Below, piece by piece: positions 24,541 to 37,100 of a stretch of 64,000 bases of DNA. The stretch's first letter is position 1. Every line of letters begins with the position of its first letter. This DNA is from Nemopilema nomurai (taxonomy: Eukaryota; Cnidaria; Scyphozoa; Rhizostomeae; Rhizostomatidae), in NCBI GenBank assembly GCA_003864495.1, contig ML133457.1:2232001-2296000 (forward strand). The letters are read 5' to 3'. A program made the position numbers and the translations under genes. Below the pieces are notes generated by a model that worked only from the letters and a program-made list of their open reading frames with translations, searched no databases and had not been told where the DNA came from.

Positions 24541-24713
24541 TTTTCATTGTTTCAGTTTTCTTTTTTGGCCGTTTGATAATTAGTGCCACCAGTAAACAGG
24601 CAGGAGCTACTTTCTTTGTTGGCCTACCCACGACGAAAGCAACGAAAAGGAAAAGGATTTTAAAGGATACGTGTATACAGGTGACTGCCATCCCTTTTTA
24701 CATCCTTTAGGTG

Positions 24714-24939
24714 AAAATGGACGTAAAAAAGGACCGTGTATTTCAGCCTTGAAGTTTGTTGATCGTTTTACTTGTCGTTCGTCGTTGACCTCAAGAAAAA
24801 TTTCCATCTTTTAGCTCATCAATTTGCATTGAAGAAAGTTAAAAATGCTTTCTATGTAGACCTTCTCGTCCTCTAAATTGATTCCTATGTTGCCCCTGAA
24901 TCGGATCTGACTCTATTTGATAATGCACGACTGACGAAA
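24714..24939. repeat. Inverted partner of repeat-X ends
   Basis: 24867-24939 (cctatgttgcccctgaatcgg...aatgcacgactgacg) is the imperfect reverse complement of 17716-17790, and the match continues to about 24785. Together these arms bracket 7.2 kb of DNA that is absent from the corresponding part of unit 2. The similarity of unit 1 to unit 2 resumes just after this point (~24940 against ~44220). Confidence 0.6.
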
Positions 24940-26083
24940 ATCAGACCTGCTTTCATGAAAGAGCTGGGTAAAAAGTTTTACTTGCTACGAGGAGAGGGCT
25001 GAGTGAAAATTATACCTGGGTTCAGGAATGAGTTCTGAAAATTGGACTCTCTACAAAAAGGGCCAAGTGAAAATCAAACTTGCCCCCACGAAAAAACTGG
25101 TTGAAGGACGTGCCAAAAGAATGGACAAATATAATTGGCTGCTTCAACCGATCCATACCTTGAATCTTCTTGTTTGGTTTTCCAATCAAAACTCACCCCA
25201 ATGACTATTTTTGTGACGTATTTTTATTTTTGTGACGGAATATACCATTCGACTTTGCCCAATCTGGTAACCAAGAGCCTACTCTCTTCCTTCGCTTTAA
25301 CCTTATGAAACAATTTCGATAAAAAAAATGATTTCCCAGATGAATGAGTTGATTAATCAGTTAGTCAACATAGACAACAAGCCTTGCAAAGAGGCAATAA
25401 AAACAGAAAGCTTCCTGTATTCGCAGGGTTTCCAGTTCAAGCTGTTAAGTATCCTTTCAATGTGTTTCGCATAAAACGTGATGGAAAAGAAACTAAGGAA
25501 TTCATACCTTTTCTCCTCCAGAATTGCTCAGAGACATCTACCAAAAGGCAGACAGCGAACAGAAACAGCAAAATCTTGGCCATCGTAGTGGACGATTTCC
25601 CCAGATGCAATCTCTAGGAATAAAAACATTCAAGTTTGCAAGCAACTTATATGCCTTTTTAACAATCGCAGCCTCTTTCGCATGCAGGAGCCTGGACCAA
25701 GTTTGGGGATGACCATTGCAACCAAAGCCAACGAAATGTTAAGTATGATTGGATAGCGGTGACCAATGGTGTACCGTGCAGCAGATCGGAAATGCCACTG
25801 TCTAAAGGCCTTGGCCGATTGCGGAGGAGACACAGGCTCACAACTGCAAAACACAGGGCGCCCTAATTGGAGGGTCATCAATTTCGTTGTCAGTATAAAA
25901 ACATGACCACCTTATTTCATCATTAAATGCTTTTTCTTGGCGAAAAACATTTTCTTCATTGTTATTCTGAACTTTGAGAATGTTCGGATTATGAGAGGTA
26001 GAGACGAAATCCCACCCATCAAAAGTAGGACCAGCGAGGCTCCTTCGGAGATATATAGACATTCTTATCGGACAAACGACCAC

Positions 26084-28017
26084 TAAGCTACGACGAACAC
26101 TTAGATTAACGCGAGAAACAGAAAATTGGGACTGTCAACAAAACTTATCAATGGCTACCACCAGAAGTTATTGTGAACTTTGAGAATGATCGGATTATGA
26201 AATCGTGTGCAGAAGGTTCAAAGGTCATTGCTTTCAAAGCAAACTACGTCAGCAATTTGTTGCAACGTCTCAACAATAACCCTGTGTTGTCACATGATGC
26301 CATTGTTCCCAGACTTTATTGACCAAAACGTTGTTTTGAATACTTTCTTCTACTTTCTTAATCTCCCAAACAAGTGAGCTGGACCTATCCTTCGTCCGCG
26401 CTCAAAAGGCCCGTCCAACTCACAATCCATCTTTAGGCTCCGCCCCCTTTTCAGTTGTACCCAGACTTGCGTGGTGAGCGGAAAATGCGGAGCCGTCAGT
26501 CACTTCTTTTGAGGGTTGAATTCAATTCAATGAAGAGCGCTGCTAAACACTTCAACCAGGCTTTTATACCTTGTGCTGCATGACTTTTTTGTTTGTTGTT
26601 TGTAGAACATGCTCAGCATTTGTGGGGTTTGCGCAGGCGCCCAGAAAGCTATAAGAATTCTTGGATATTAAGTTCCCTTGTTCACCCCTTCTTTGAAACT
26701 GAATACATTATTGACGAAAGAGCCGAAACCAGATCGTAGCCTTTTTCGACAGACCCACCCCCTTGTTGAATCTTGCTTTAAAATATTTAATTATTAATAA
26801 CGTAATCGTACCAGCTCAAACTTTAAATTAAATCTTGATTGAACAGAACTACAATGATGATTTTGTAACGATTCTGTGGTTCTTTGCTAGAGTGGAAGGA
26901 AGATGGCATGCTTAGGCCCGAAGGCCTAAGCCAAGTAAGACAACAGCGTAGTCAATAGATCAATGTATATCCAATTTGTTTCAAACAAGACTGACCTAAT
27001 GGTCACGAAACACACTGAATGTAACACTGAATATAATTGGAGATGACAGTCAACAGTAATAAGTCACTCTACAACAATGAACGTGATCACAATAATGGAA
27101 ACGACACATTGACATAAGACAATACATACTTGTTAACAAGATTAAGATCAATCACAGACACTGCACGCAACACAGCTAATTAACAAAACCCTAACACGTT
27201 ACAATTTCCTATCAAATATAATATAATCGTCTATATCTGGTTATGTATATCACATTTATCACATATGATATATCATTCATAATGTACAAGTCTCAAACAA
27301 TTATAGAGGTACAAATGATTTAGAGCTTCTAATCTTGATAGGGTCGTTTTAAGCTTACAGTCTAGGAAGGGGGGGGGGCATGTCAAGAACCCCCTTCCAC
27401 TAACGCGTGTCTGTACAGGTCCGGATCCAGCATAGACAGAAGATGGGCGTAGGAATGCCTTTATTGAAAAATTGCCTAAAGCGTATTATGCATGCTGAAG
27501 GCACACAAGCATTGTCTGAAATATTTGGAGACCTTTAGGCACTGTCAGCCCCCAGCGGTTCCAAGGCATGACCCTAGTATGGGCCTAAACAGGAGACCCT
27601 ACAAGCTCCTGAGATTTTTCCATTTCTGAGGCCTCAAGTTTGTCCCAAAGAGACTCTTCAAGCGTAAGAAAAATACAAGGAACACTTGGCTATCACTCTC
27701 ATTAGATAAATTTTTGTTGAGCCACAGGATATCTTAATAATGAAAATTAATTACTATGTGCAAAATGTATCACTTTTCATTCCAAACTTGAATTTTCATA
27801 CGAGCACTTGTGAATCTACAGACCGGCCAATTCTTTATCTTGCATGCAAGTCGCAAAAAACAAGTGCAGTTTGTTAAGGTCTAAAGACCTTATTCTATTG
27901 AAGTTCAGGGAAGGCTATGCAGTATAAAAAGACAACGGAGTTTAAGTTTTTGCTCCACTGCGTTAAAGCAGGGAAGGGGTCTGTCCCCAACATCTTTAAT
28001 CCATATCCGTAAATGTG
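26084..28017. other. Head-to-head spacer, unit 1
   Basis: Noncoding-looking DNA between copy A exon 1 and the kinase remnant, matching ~45200-48440 of unit 2 but lacking the 1459-bp transposon present there. It contains a G9-10 tract near 27368 and short repeat segments. No gene recognised. Confidence 0.55.
26561..26568 (-). promoter_or_regulatory. TATA-type box upstream of copy A exon 1
   Basis: Minus-strand TATAAAAG within GGTATAAAAGCC, conserved at 45543-45550 in unit 2. It lies about 980 bp upstream of the exon 1 ATG, so it would imply a long or spliced 5' UTR. The role is inferred from the match to a TATA consensus only. Confidence 0.3.
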
Positions 28018-28292
28018 TCGTCATAGAACGATTGCTTGAATTATGACGTCATCAATGAAAAAACGCAATCCCTCGAGTGAATCATAATTTACTTACGATG
28101 CAGAAGAAGACTGGGTTAAAGATGTCAGATGGTGATAGTTGTAAGCAAATGTCCTTGAAGTTTACATTAGACATGGCAACTGAAGATAATTTACATGGAT
28201 GGGAAAGATGAATGCTTTCGCGAAGCTTTCATCATGAAGAAAGTTAGACACGACAATGTAATCAAGCTCTATGAGACCCTGAAATACGACAG

Positions 28293-29185
28293 AATTAACA
28301 GTACTTATTCAATTATTCGGCCTTCACGAGAAACGATACACGCTTTTTTATAAGGAACCACTTTATAAGGAACCTACATGTAGAAGGCCGAAATATAAAT
28401 AGAACTTATAGCACTAAAAACGAAATCACTAAGGAACTTTTCGATTTGAAATTTTTTATAACTGCAAGCATCAAGAGCTAAAAAGCTGATTCCATTCATT
28501 TGCAGCCAATACTCGCATAGATTGTTTGCTATTCGTGTGTCAAGTGCTTTATTGAGTAGTTTCCGCATAATCTATCTCGCTCCCCTCTCTATTAAGTGTT
28601 AAGGCTTATTGATGTGCAATGAAAATTAAGGAACTTTTAAGGAACTTTTGGTACTAAAATCTGATGACTTGAGGTCTACGAATAAGGAATATTTGGAACT
28701 AGGTCTTGTGGTAGGTTTCTTATAAAAAGCGTTTATTTCAAGATGCGTACGGATCCAGCATAAATGAGCCATATTCGTTTTTAGAAAGTGTATTTCAAAA
28801 GCACACATTACAAACTATCTTTGGCTGAATGCGCGATGCCACAGGCTTCAAACATCTAGCTTATTTTTTCAACGGAGAGACACTCTCTTTAATTTTTGCT
28901 CAGACCTTCTTGCCATGATGAGAAAAGCTCTTAAACTGACAAGTAAACATGGCGATAGAAAAAATGATGCAACTCACACATATCTGATACTGTTTGGGAA
29001 CATCACAGGACACAGTTTCTCCAGCTGTGCTCATTTTTCTTGCAAATATCTTTTCACTTAGAATTTTGACTATTTTTTTCTACCTACTATTACTTCAATT
29101 TATTGCTACAAATGAATAAATAAATGTGTAGCAAAATCATTCATAACGTAGCCGGAATTGCAAGGTGTAATTTTTAGGTGTAATA
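28293..29185. other. Inserted DNA of unknown kind
   Basis: Absent from unit 2. Contains short repeats of 'taaggaac' (28350-28660) and AT-rich stretches; no domain recognised. Confidence 0.4.
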
Positions 29186-29835
29186 AGACATGTAATCTAC
29201 CCCCAATATTTTCCAAAACGACGAGGTTTTTCGTGTCAGCTTTTTCGGACTTGGCAAGTAGGAATGTGTCATGTGTTATTTGTTTCATGCGGCGGTCGCT
29301 TGGCCCCATGACTTACTGGAAAAAGGTTCCTTGAAGGGTATTAACATTGATTGATTGCCGCCTTTGGACACCGTCAAACTGCAATGGGACGTGCACTATA
29401 TCTTGCATGTGCAAGTAACCGAAGTCCGCCAAGAATTGAAGCATTTCGACTCTACATCTCAACTTGGTTCTGAAACCCTTTACTACTGCTTTTGGCACAC
29501 AAAGTTGAAAAATAAAGAGCGGTGAAGCTAAAAGTGACTTGAAAGACGAATCACCCCCAAACGCCCCCTCCGAGCGTGCTTCCCCAAATATTTACTGAAA
29601 AAATATGCGTTTCAAATAAAAAATGTATAAGGATATGTAAATGAAATCGATAGATAAATTGAAGACAACTTTCACCATGGATAAACAACATATTGGTAAA
29701 ACAGAAGGCTAGCCCCCAAAACCCCGCTGTGCGGGCTTAAATCCCCTTCAGTGGAAAAAGAATTGCCCCTTAAAACTACCCCCAAACAAATTAGGCAGAT
29801 TAGCCTCGGCAAGACAAGAGCCTCGCATCGAGAGC
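29186..29835. repeat. Interspersed repeat family X, uninterrupted copy
   Basis: Direct-orientation copy of 17965-18142 joined to 19195-19611 without the Mutator-like insertion. It therefore serves as the empty site that defines that insertion. A minus-strand 61-codon frame in it is not supported as a gene. Confidence 0.7.
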
Positions 29836-30000
29836 AAAAGTGACGTTGTCAACGAAAAAATGACTCGCCATCCTTCGCGTGCATCACTCACACTCATGAG
29901 ACATTCGCTAGGACGGGGGAGCCTCTTCCCTTCATTTTTTGCGAATCTGGTACCCAGGGTAACACGTCAAAGGCCCCAAACTCGCGAATTAAAAGTATAA

Positions 30001-30440
30001 TGAAAGAAGTTCATGCTAGTACATCAGAAAGAGGTGAAGAATGTATTGTTTCTGTTACTCAAGTGAGGAATACGTTAAAGAAACTTATTTCTGATTGTAA
30101 AAAAGTTGCCCTTGCAACCTGCAGGGCCAGTGGTATAAGAAGGTTCCAGGATAAATATGGCAAATGGTTTCAGCTTCTCTACCCCATTGTCTAACAAGAG
30201 AGTCTCGTGACCCAGCACAATCGTTAAACTTTGCACTGGATTGGAAGACAATGGTGAGCCTATCCTTCAAGTTGAAGCTGTTGAAGGAGAAATCGAAAAT
30301 GATGAAAGTAAAAATGAAGAAAAGCTGTTTGTACCAAAGCGAGGCTCCAGCAAAAGATCAGTGGCAATGGAAGACTTGAAGAATGCAATTGCTGCAGCAG
30401 TGGAAAAAGTTGACAAAACAGAAAATCTCAATTAATTTTC
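30001..30440 (+). pseudogene. Harbinger accessory (Myb/SANT-like) gene remnant
   Basis: The first frame (from 30001) reads ...VTQVRNTLKKLISDCKKV...ASGIRRFQDKYGKWFQLLYPIV, then stops. The peptide continues in other frames with TRESRDPAQSL and GEPILQVEAVEGE...KRSVAMEDLKNAI. PIF/Harbinger elements normally carry a second gene for a Myb-like DNA-binding protein, and this basic, helix-rich peptide next to a Harbinger transposase fits that role. At least two frameshifts make it non-functional. The convergent orientation relative to the transposase is acceptable for the superfamily. The family call relies on context more than on a diagnostic motif. Confidence 0.5.
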
Positions 30441-30800
30441 TGCAATATCAAAATGAAAAAGGCTAGACAGCTTGAGCTGCAGGTGTTCAACATGTTGGTT
30501 GACTTGCACAATTCATGCCAGCCACCTACTGTCTGCAGCAAAATCAAACTCGATGTTTTTCATGCAGAAATATTTTGTCCAATAACATTCAAGCCTCACC
30601 TTTTCAATCTTTGGAAATTGCTTCACAAGCACCAACAACCAGTCAAGGATATGAGAGAAATATGCAAGCGTGTAATACATTTCGACACTAGGAATAACGA
30701 TATGAAGAAGGCTGGTGAATCGGTGGTGGTTTTATTTTTTCATTCCAAATTTTTGTTTCAATGCTTCTCTCACTCTTTCTGCATCATGACCCTTTGCTGG

Positions 30801-31907
30801 TTAGATCCTTGCATCATTACAAGTAACTGTCGTCTTTGGTCTCTCTTTGGGTCTTCTTTGATTGCCAAATTCATCGGCTCTAATGCCCCTTGCTAATGTA
30901 TCGCCTCTTTCAATGCATAGGTTGTGCAATACTATAATAGCCATTGACCTAACAACTTCCTTTGAAGCTTCACATTCACGCTGCAAGACATGCCATCTGT
31001 CCTTCAGCATGCCAAATGCAGCCTCAACAACCATTCGTGCTCTACTCAATCTATAGTTAAAATATGACTGCTCCTTTGTCATTATGGAATTAGAGTATGG
31101 CTTTTGCAACCTTGGCTGCAACGGAAACGCTCCATCACCTAATATAATTGGTCTTATACTTACATTATTTGCAAAGAATTTTGCCAAGAGATTTGTTGAC
31201 TGAAAACCAGTTTAATCATGGGTATTGCCAGCCAATCTTGAACCGGCCCAAATAAATCTGTACTTGGCATCAACAAGGCCTATTAATGTCACTGAATAAA
31301 GTTTCTGAAATTGTGGTGCTCTTTTCGTTATTCAGCTCCTGCAAGGCATCTTATTGGCAAGCGGCATCCATCAACAGCTCAAAATGAGTATGGAAACTGC
31401 CACTCGCTTTCCATTTCTATAATTTTCTCCATCATCTTTTCTTGATTGTCAGGGATTGTTTTGTTATGCATTAAAGGCATAACTTTGTAACGATTACTTT
31501 GCATACTTCATCTCTAATACTGCAGACTGTCGATTCACAAACACCTGTTAACTCCTCTATCGTATAGTTATAGTCCCCTCTACCTAAACGAAGGAGACAA
31601 ATAGCAAGTCTCCATTCTGGGGGAATGGGTTCTTCTGTGACCGTTTGCTTTGATAAGTCACCTTTCATATGTTTTAGGATGCATTGAAATATTCCCTTGG
31701 AAATCCAAAGCTTTTTTTGCATCTGTCATCTGAATAAATGTTCACATTTGGTTCCACTATCCTATATCTCTTACTAACCGTTTGCACTTGCCCCCGGGCT
31801 TTTCTCGAAGACTTAACATGACTCCTAATCTCTCCATTTTTATACACCCCCCCCCCCTCATCATGCAAAATAATGTCAATAATCTTCCATTTCCTAGCTT
31901 GAAGCAT
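30801..31907 (-). pseudogene. PIF/Harbinger transposase (DDE_Tnp_4 type), broken
   Basis: Read on the minus strand in overlapping frames. The N-terminal part is SDDRCKKSFGFPREYF... with a helix-turn-helix-like segment LAICLLRLGRGDYNYTIEEL (31722-31471). The catalytic core includes LIGLVDAKYRFIWAGSRLAG, NTHD, LGDGAFPL and NYRLSRARMVVEAAFGMLKDRW (to 30801). These are hallmark blocks of the Harbinger nuclease. A stop (TAA) follows NTHD where the family usually has a serine, and the ends are in different frames, so the gene is dead. Terminal inverted repeats and the usual 3-bp target duplication were not identified. Confidence 0.85.
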
Positions 31908-32854
31908 TTATATAACTTGCTGAAAAGTGTTGCAAAAAGATAGCATAAATTGAGCTATGTTGCGCCATTTTGTTCCCGCTCAGAGGTGCACAAAAAAGAG
32001 GCTACTACCTTTTGGCCGCTGGCACGACGCTGGCACGACGTTTGTAGCAAGCCCCGCAACCAGACAAACTGTTTCTTTCGTGTCTAAGAAGTGTGGATTT
32101 GATTTATACTTTTAATGAAGGGCATACGTTCATGAATGGCAGACAAAACGCCCATTGCGAATGTGTACTCGACACCAACTCTTGAGAGTCTTGAAGCCTC
32201 CTTTTCATTCTGCGGTCTTAGTCTCTTTTCCGTGCTGGCGAAGCCTAACGGATCTGATCGAATGGGGTTGGCTAGTGTCTGTGGGCATAGTACAAAACAC
32301 AGCGAGGCCAGAGCCAACAAAATACAAAAATACAAATAAAAATTGCGATACAAAATACGTCTGATTTCAAACAGCCAATCAAATAAATGTCTTTTTTCCT
32401 TCTCCCTTTGTGATATTTTTTGCCGCCTTCCTCTGATCAAATTTATTTTAATCGTTAATTGTACCATAGGGTCTGGGATCCAGGGTGAATTTGCAGCAGG
32501 AAACTGACGGTACTTAGATTGGATAATTAATTTATCAAACCATTTACGCCAAGGGATAAAAAGGCTTTTTTTTCAAAAAAGGATTACTGATAAAGCTTAA
32601 AGTCGAACTTTAATTTCAATACGAATACGCGTCTAATCATTAATCATTAAAAATAGTGGTTCATTTTAATTCACGATATATTCTGTTTCAAGGGATTTGA
32701 AAATGGACAATATTCTTATTGAAGAGACGAGGACAGTTTTCAAAATTGTTGGTAAGAATTTAATTTGCATATTATGTATTTTATGCAGCTTCTAAATCTA
32801 TGCAATAGTGCCTACTCTGAATGCTGGCACAATCAGAGAGCTAGTGACAGGAAG

Positions 32855-32871
32855 GGTGGGGGGGGGGGGGG
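32855..32871. repeat. G-tract
   Basis: A run of G with few interruptions; the paralogous intron in unit 2 has a similar run near 51516-51530. Length differs between copies, as expected for a slippage-prone tract. Confidence 0.8.
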
Positions 32872-33429
32872 ATACTGTTAGAAGGGGCTTAGGGAGCCGG
32901 CACAGTAGAGTTTACAATTTAATCTATAATATTTTCAAATTTAGAAAGGACGAATCGCCAACAGCGAAAGGAAATTCGTAAAAGCCTTCTAAAATATGTT
33001 TTTACAAGTTGTAAAGCCAAAAATGGGATAATTAATGATTTGTCACATTGATTGCATCTCCTTCTTTATTGGCTATTTTTGTGCATTGGAGGTTACATAT
33101 AAACTTGCGACTTGATGCAGAAGCTTTCAACCGATCGTTAAAGCTATTAACGTAGATGCTTCATTAATTCGTGTGTATTTGATGGTTCTGCACAAATTTT
33201 GGTATCTGGTTATTCATAAAGTCTACGTAAGATTCGACAAAAAAATTTAAACACAAAGAATCCCTAGCACAATTCCGAAAGCAGTGCAAGAAAAAAGGAA
33301 AAGATTTGATCTCATTCGGACAAAGTACTTTGGTCTCATTTTCTGGTATGAAAAGAAACTGGCTCAAATGTAAAGATATTTAAGACGAGATGCCATTCGA
33401 GATTTTTAATGTGCTGAGCCTTTGTCTTA

Positions 33430-34165
33430 GAAAAAGCCAGTAAGTAATAGGGTGATCTTATAATACACCACATCATATCAAGTAATTTTCTTACTTATTG
33501 ACAAAGGCATTATAAAGGTGTAATTTACGTTTTTAACGCCTAGTTTTTCTATCTCTAAGAGAAAAACATAGAGTTAAGGGGATTGCTAGATAAAGAGAAT
33601 ATTATTGCTTTGTAGGAAGGGCATCATCATTGTCAGAGAAGACAAAAAGCCAAGCTTCCAGGTAAATGTGCTCCTTGCCTACGTATCTCTTCTTTGACGT
33701 TGAAGGTCTAGCCGGTCATTTGTGGTCTAGTTTTAAGCTGTGGGCGTTGCAAGACCTAAACTAGAGGCTATGTTCCTTTGCCTTCAACTAATCATTCATT
33801 AACCATGCAAGTGATATCGAATTCTCAGTATCAACTAGTGATCGTGATAAATAAATAAACAGAGCTGCATTTACCCATTTGCTTAATTGGCACAGGCCAG
33901 AGCCCCCTTAAGGATTTTAACTTTGGGAGGCCCCAAGCAAACTTTTGCTAAGACTGTACAAAATGCTGTTGATAAATTGAGTAGTAGACACGAACTACTT
34001 TGGCATATTTAAGGAGAGTCCGTCAAATTTAGGCCCAGGTCCCCGGTAGTATTTATTGTGGCCCTGTAAACAATCCAAAAATTTTGCGTTCTTATAGATG
34101 AAATATTGGCTATAAAATTCAGTTGATTGATTTATTACTGAGGTTGAGATTTTGTCCTTCTTAGA
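33430..34165. repeat. Duplicate of kinase intron 8 / downstream DNA
   Basis: Matches 55690-56410 at high identity (tttcttacttattgacaaag; aagccaagcttccaggtaaa; gaggccccaagcaaactttt). In unit 1 it follows directly on exon 3 intron sequence, showing that the DNA holding exons 4-8 was deleted from this copy or never duplicated. Confidence 0.8.
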
Positions 34166-37100
34166 TCCATAGTATCACGCACAGTTTGGATTGATAGCTC
34201 CTTCTTAGCGCCGTTTTTGGCCAGTTGTAAGCCGTAAAAACCGTTTAAGCTAATTGTTTTTACCACCTCATTGTTCATTATAAAGGTGCAATTTACTAAG
34301 GAAAGAGCGTCTCTGTATTCATACTTGAATTAATTTTCAGTGTGAAAATTGTCGAATTTCCTGTTGCTCTAAAACTCGATGGAAATTAGAAGAGCGTTTT
34401 CGCATTTGCATAACTTTAAGGAATATCAACGAGCTGATTAGTATTGCTGCTATGATTAACATCCAAAATAGCATTTAGAAAGCATGATTACACTAGAAGA
34501 CTGCAAGATAGCAAGTTGAAAGAGCCTTATTAGTTGGAAATTGTTAGAAACCAGATTAAGTAATACCATACGAAGAAAAATAGTCTGCTACTTGAAAATA
34601 ACGAGAAGCTTGCAGAAAAACACTTCTTTTCGATACGAGACATAAAAAGGGTGCAAACTAGAAAATCATTACATTCTTAATTATTGAATTCTACAAATAA
34701 ATTCAATGCTTGATGCCCTGCTTGGTGCCCCATTTCGACATTGATCAACCCCAGAAAGCGTTCGCACACGTGTAACTGGAGGACCCACTTTTGAGGAACA
34801 CTTGTTGAGTAGAGCCCCTCTTGGTCGATGTTGCGATACACTTTGGGAGGCTGTTGTGTTTGAAGGCGAACTGAAATAAAGAGATGCAATTAGACTGTGT
34901 CATACTTTGAAATATTGTTAGAGTCTGCGAAATCTGTTTACGAGTGAGGTTACAATTAGAGGAGTGATAAATCTTTTTTGAATACAGGAGGCATCCTCAG
35001 CATCATTTCGGCTGCAAGAAAGGTGTAAACATATAGCAGGAAGAATAAATCCAAAATGTCGCAAATTCATCCAGGAACAGACATTAAAATTCAAAATAAA
35101 AATTAAAAGACCAAGCTCAAGAATGGCAGGAGTACCAATGTCAGAAAAAAACTATTAAGCAAAAATGTCCTGATCTTACCGAGGCAAACATTGGGTCTGG
35201 ATGATCAAATTTGGGGTCATCAAAGTAGCCTTTCAAGGTCCACCCAAATCCAATCAGCTTTCCCTTATTTGAGTATGTGAGGAAGACAGGAAAGAATTTT
35301 TCACAGTCCATCTCCTTTGAGATATCGTACCAATAATACTGGCCTGAAAAACAAGCAATGAAATTTTATTTGGCCATCATCAAGAACCTCATTATTTGTT
35401 TTTAATTTGAATGTTTACATTTTATGCAGGTACTACTACCTGAGCGATAAAAGCTTTACAAGTAATTCAGTCAAAGTGGTTAGTCCATCTAATACGAGCT
35501 TTGCCATGACAACAATTTACGCCTTCTTGAAAATCTTTGCGCTGTGTCTTGGAACTACCACTTCCATCTACCATCATCATATATACATAGTTAAAGATAC
35601 ATACGCAGATTGACCAACCGGCATATGCGAACAGACACACTTACCAAAGTATGAAATACATTTCCCCTTTACCCACAGAGTTGTCTTCAGATCCTTTTGA
35701 TTCATGGGTACCTTCATCGTTGTTTTCCATGTTGCACCAGTTTGGATCAGCAGTTTATCGCCAATGCCTTTGTTGCCACGTGCAGGAGCGTTACAAATTG
35801 TTTCTGGATCTTGAAAATACACAGTCAAGTGATACCGACCATTCTCAACTGGAAACATGTATTTTCTCTTCTCGACCATAGGCACTGAAGTCGGTACCTG
35901 CAGAAAGAGCATTTTCAGTAGGCGCTACTTTTACCAACAAGTTCTTCAAAGTGTTATTAGTGTCTTTAAGAACTCTCTATTGGCTTGACATCTTTTTGAT
36001 GCTGTGAAATGCATATTTTGTTATCTATGAATAAACATACACTACATTGGATTCGAAACTTCTGCAGGCTTGTTGATGTTGGAAGAATAATATTCAAATC
36101 ATTATTTGTAACAATATCAACGCAAAATATGAAGCATAATATTAGTCGTAACATTAAAAAACATCAGCTTATCGCATAATGGTTCTTAGTGACCGAAAAA
36201 ACTGCAAGGGAATCCCCTTGACATTTTACTGCTTTTGATTAAGATTGTTTGGGGTTACTTTTACGATCGTAACAACTGCCTTAGTGCATCCTGAATATAT
36301 TCAGGATCAGTATTGCTAACTGTAAAGTTTTACATTCAGTAACACTGCTCTAAATTCACCTCGAGTCAAAAATAACTAATGCCATGGTTTTTCCTCGAAC
36401 TTGGCCCGGTGTGACTGTTGCTAGAAATGTTTTAAAAATGCAATGACACACCTGACTGCCTTTACAAAGCAGACATGATTTTGTATGACTATTTATCTAA
36501 ACTATTTTTAGTTATTAATTTTCAACGACTTATATAAACAAGAGGCATTCGAAATTCCTCACCGCTACTTGCATCCCTGCAATGTTCCCGGTCGAGTCGA
36601 AAGCAGCATGGTACCGTATTCATCTTCATACCGATAACGATTCCCTCTGAAAATCTTGTGCCCTGGAACAATTAATGTCTCGTAGGTGTGAAATGTTCTC
36701 TTAACTCAAACATAGACAATTGTCACTTTTAAATAAGAGATTTAAAGCGATGACGTCACAAAAATCATCTTATAGGAATTTTTTGATTTGTATCCCCTTA
36801 CCTGAAAGAGCATCATGAAATAGCTCTATACATGCAAAATTAGTCAGTTGTGCTATAAGTTGGCAGAGATACGGCCACATTTGTCTTGGCACTTTCCAAT
36901 CAAAACTCTGTATTTTGGTCTCTGTTCACAACCTTACGAATAGAGAGAGCCAAAGTAACAGTGATTCGTTCGCAAACATCAAATCCTTCATGGGTCGAAT
37001 CTCAGCCGGCTTCACTTCACCGGAATCTCAACTTGGCTATCTTTCACCATCAATCATAACTGGAGAAAATCTGACTACATATTTTGTAGTGATAATAAAC

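Larger units (their letters stand above)
12276..25583 (-). pseudogene. Secreted protein paralogue, copy A (frameshifted in exon 6)
   Basis: Seven minus-strand exons: 25583-25508, 15418-15386, 14850-14749, 13985-13885, 13441-13189, 12887-12726 and 12404-12276. All phases agree except exon 6. Exon 1 encodes a signal peptide (MAKILLFLFAVCLLVDVS). Exon 3 has LPMTVKDALAKGW, exon 4 EDEYGTMLLFDSTGNIAGMQ, exon 5 GRYHLTVYFQDPETICNAP, and exon 7 ends YTCQDDIFDD then TGA. Exon 6 is 162 nt against 164 in copy B: two bases are missing after TACGATATCTCA, giving an immediate TAA. Without that lesion the frame would have 286 codons including stop. Intron 1 is about 10 kb and filled with repeats. Either a young pseudogene or a locus with an assembly error; the rest looks well preserved. 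Exon 1 assignment rests on phase, homology to gene 1 and the parallel arrangement in copy B. Family not recognised. Confidence 0.7.
28018..32751 (+). pseudogene. Kinase pseudogene (truncated duplicate of the kinase at 48520)
   Basis: 28018-28133 matches the promoter and start of kinase exon 1, including the TGACGTCA box and an ATG at 28098, but the reading frame soon departs. 28214-28292 matches the middle of exon 2 (EAxIMKKVRHDNVIKLYETLKYD). 32693-32751 is an almost unchanged copy of exon 3, coding for the catalytic loop RDLKMDNIL. DNA of the flanking intron follows to about 33400. Most of exon 1, intron 1, both ends of exon 2 and all of exons 4-8 are missing, and 28293-32043 is inserted DNA including a Harbinger remnant. 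It cannot encode a kinase. Confidence 0.85.
11905..34165. repeat. Tandem segmental duplication, unit 1
   Basis: This block matches 34180-56420 piecewise and in the same order. It holds the 3' flank of the secreted gene (cgccagttgtaagccgtaaaaacc landmark at ~11935, repeated near 34220 and 56470), the secreted gene, the head-to-head spacer and the 5' part of the kinase gene. Unit 1 has private insertions at ~17.7-24.9 kb and 28.3-32.0 kb and has lost kinase exons 4-8. The repeat distance is about 22.3 kb. Boundaries are approximate. Confidence 0.8.
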
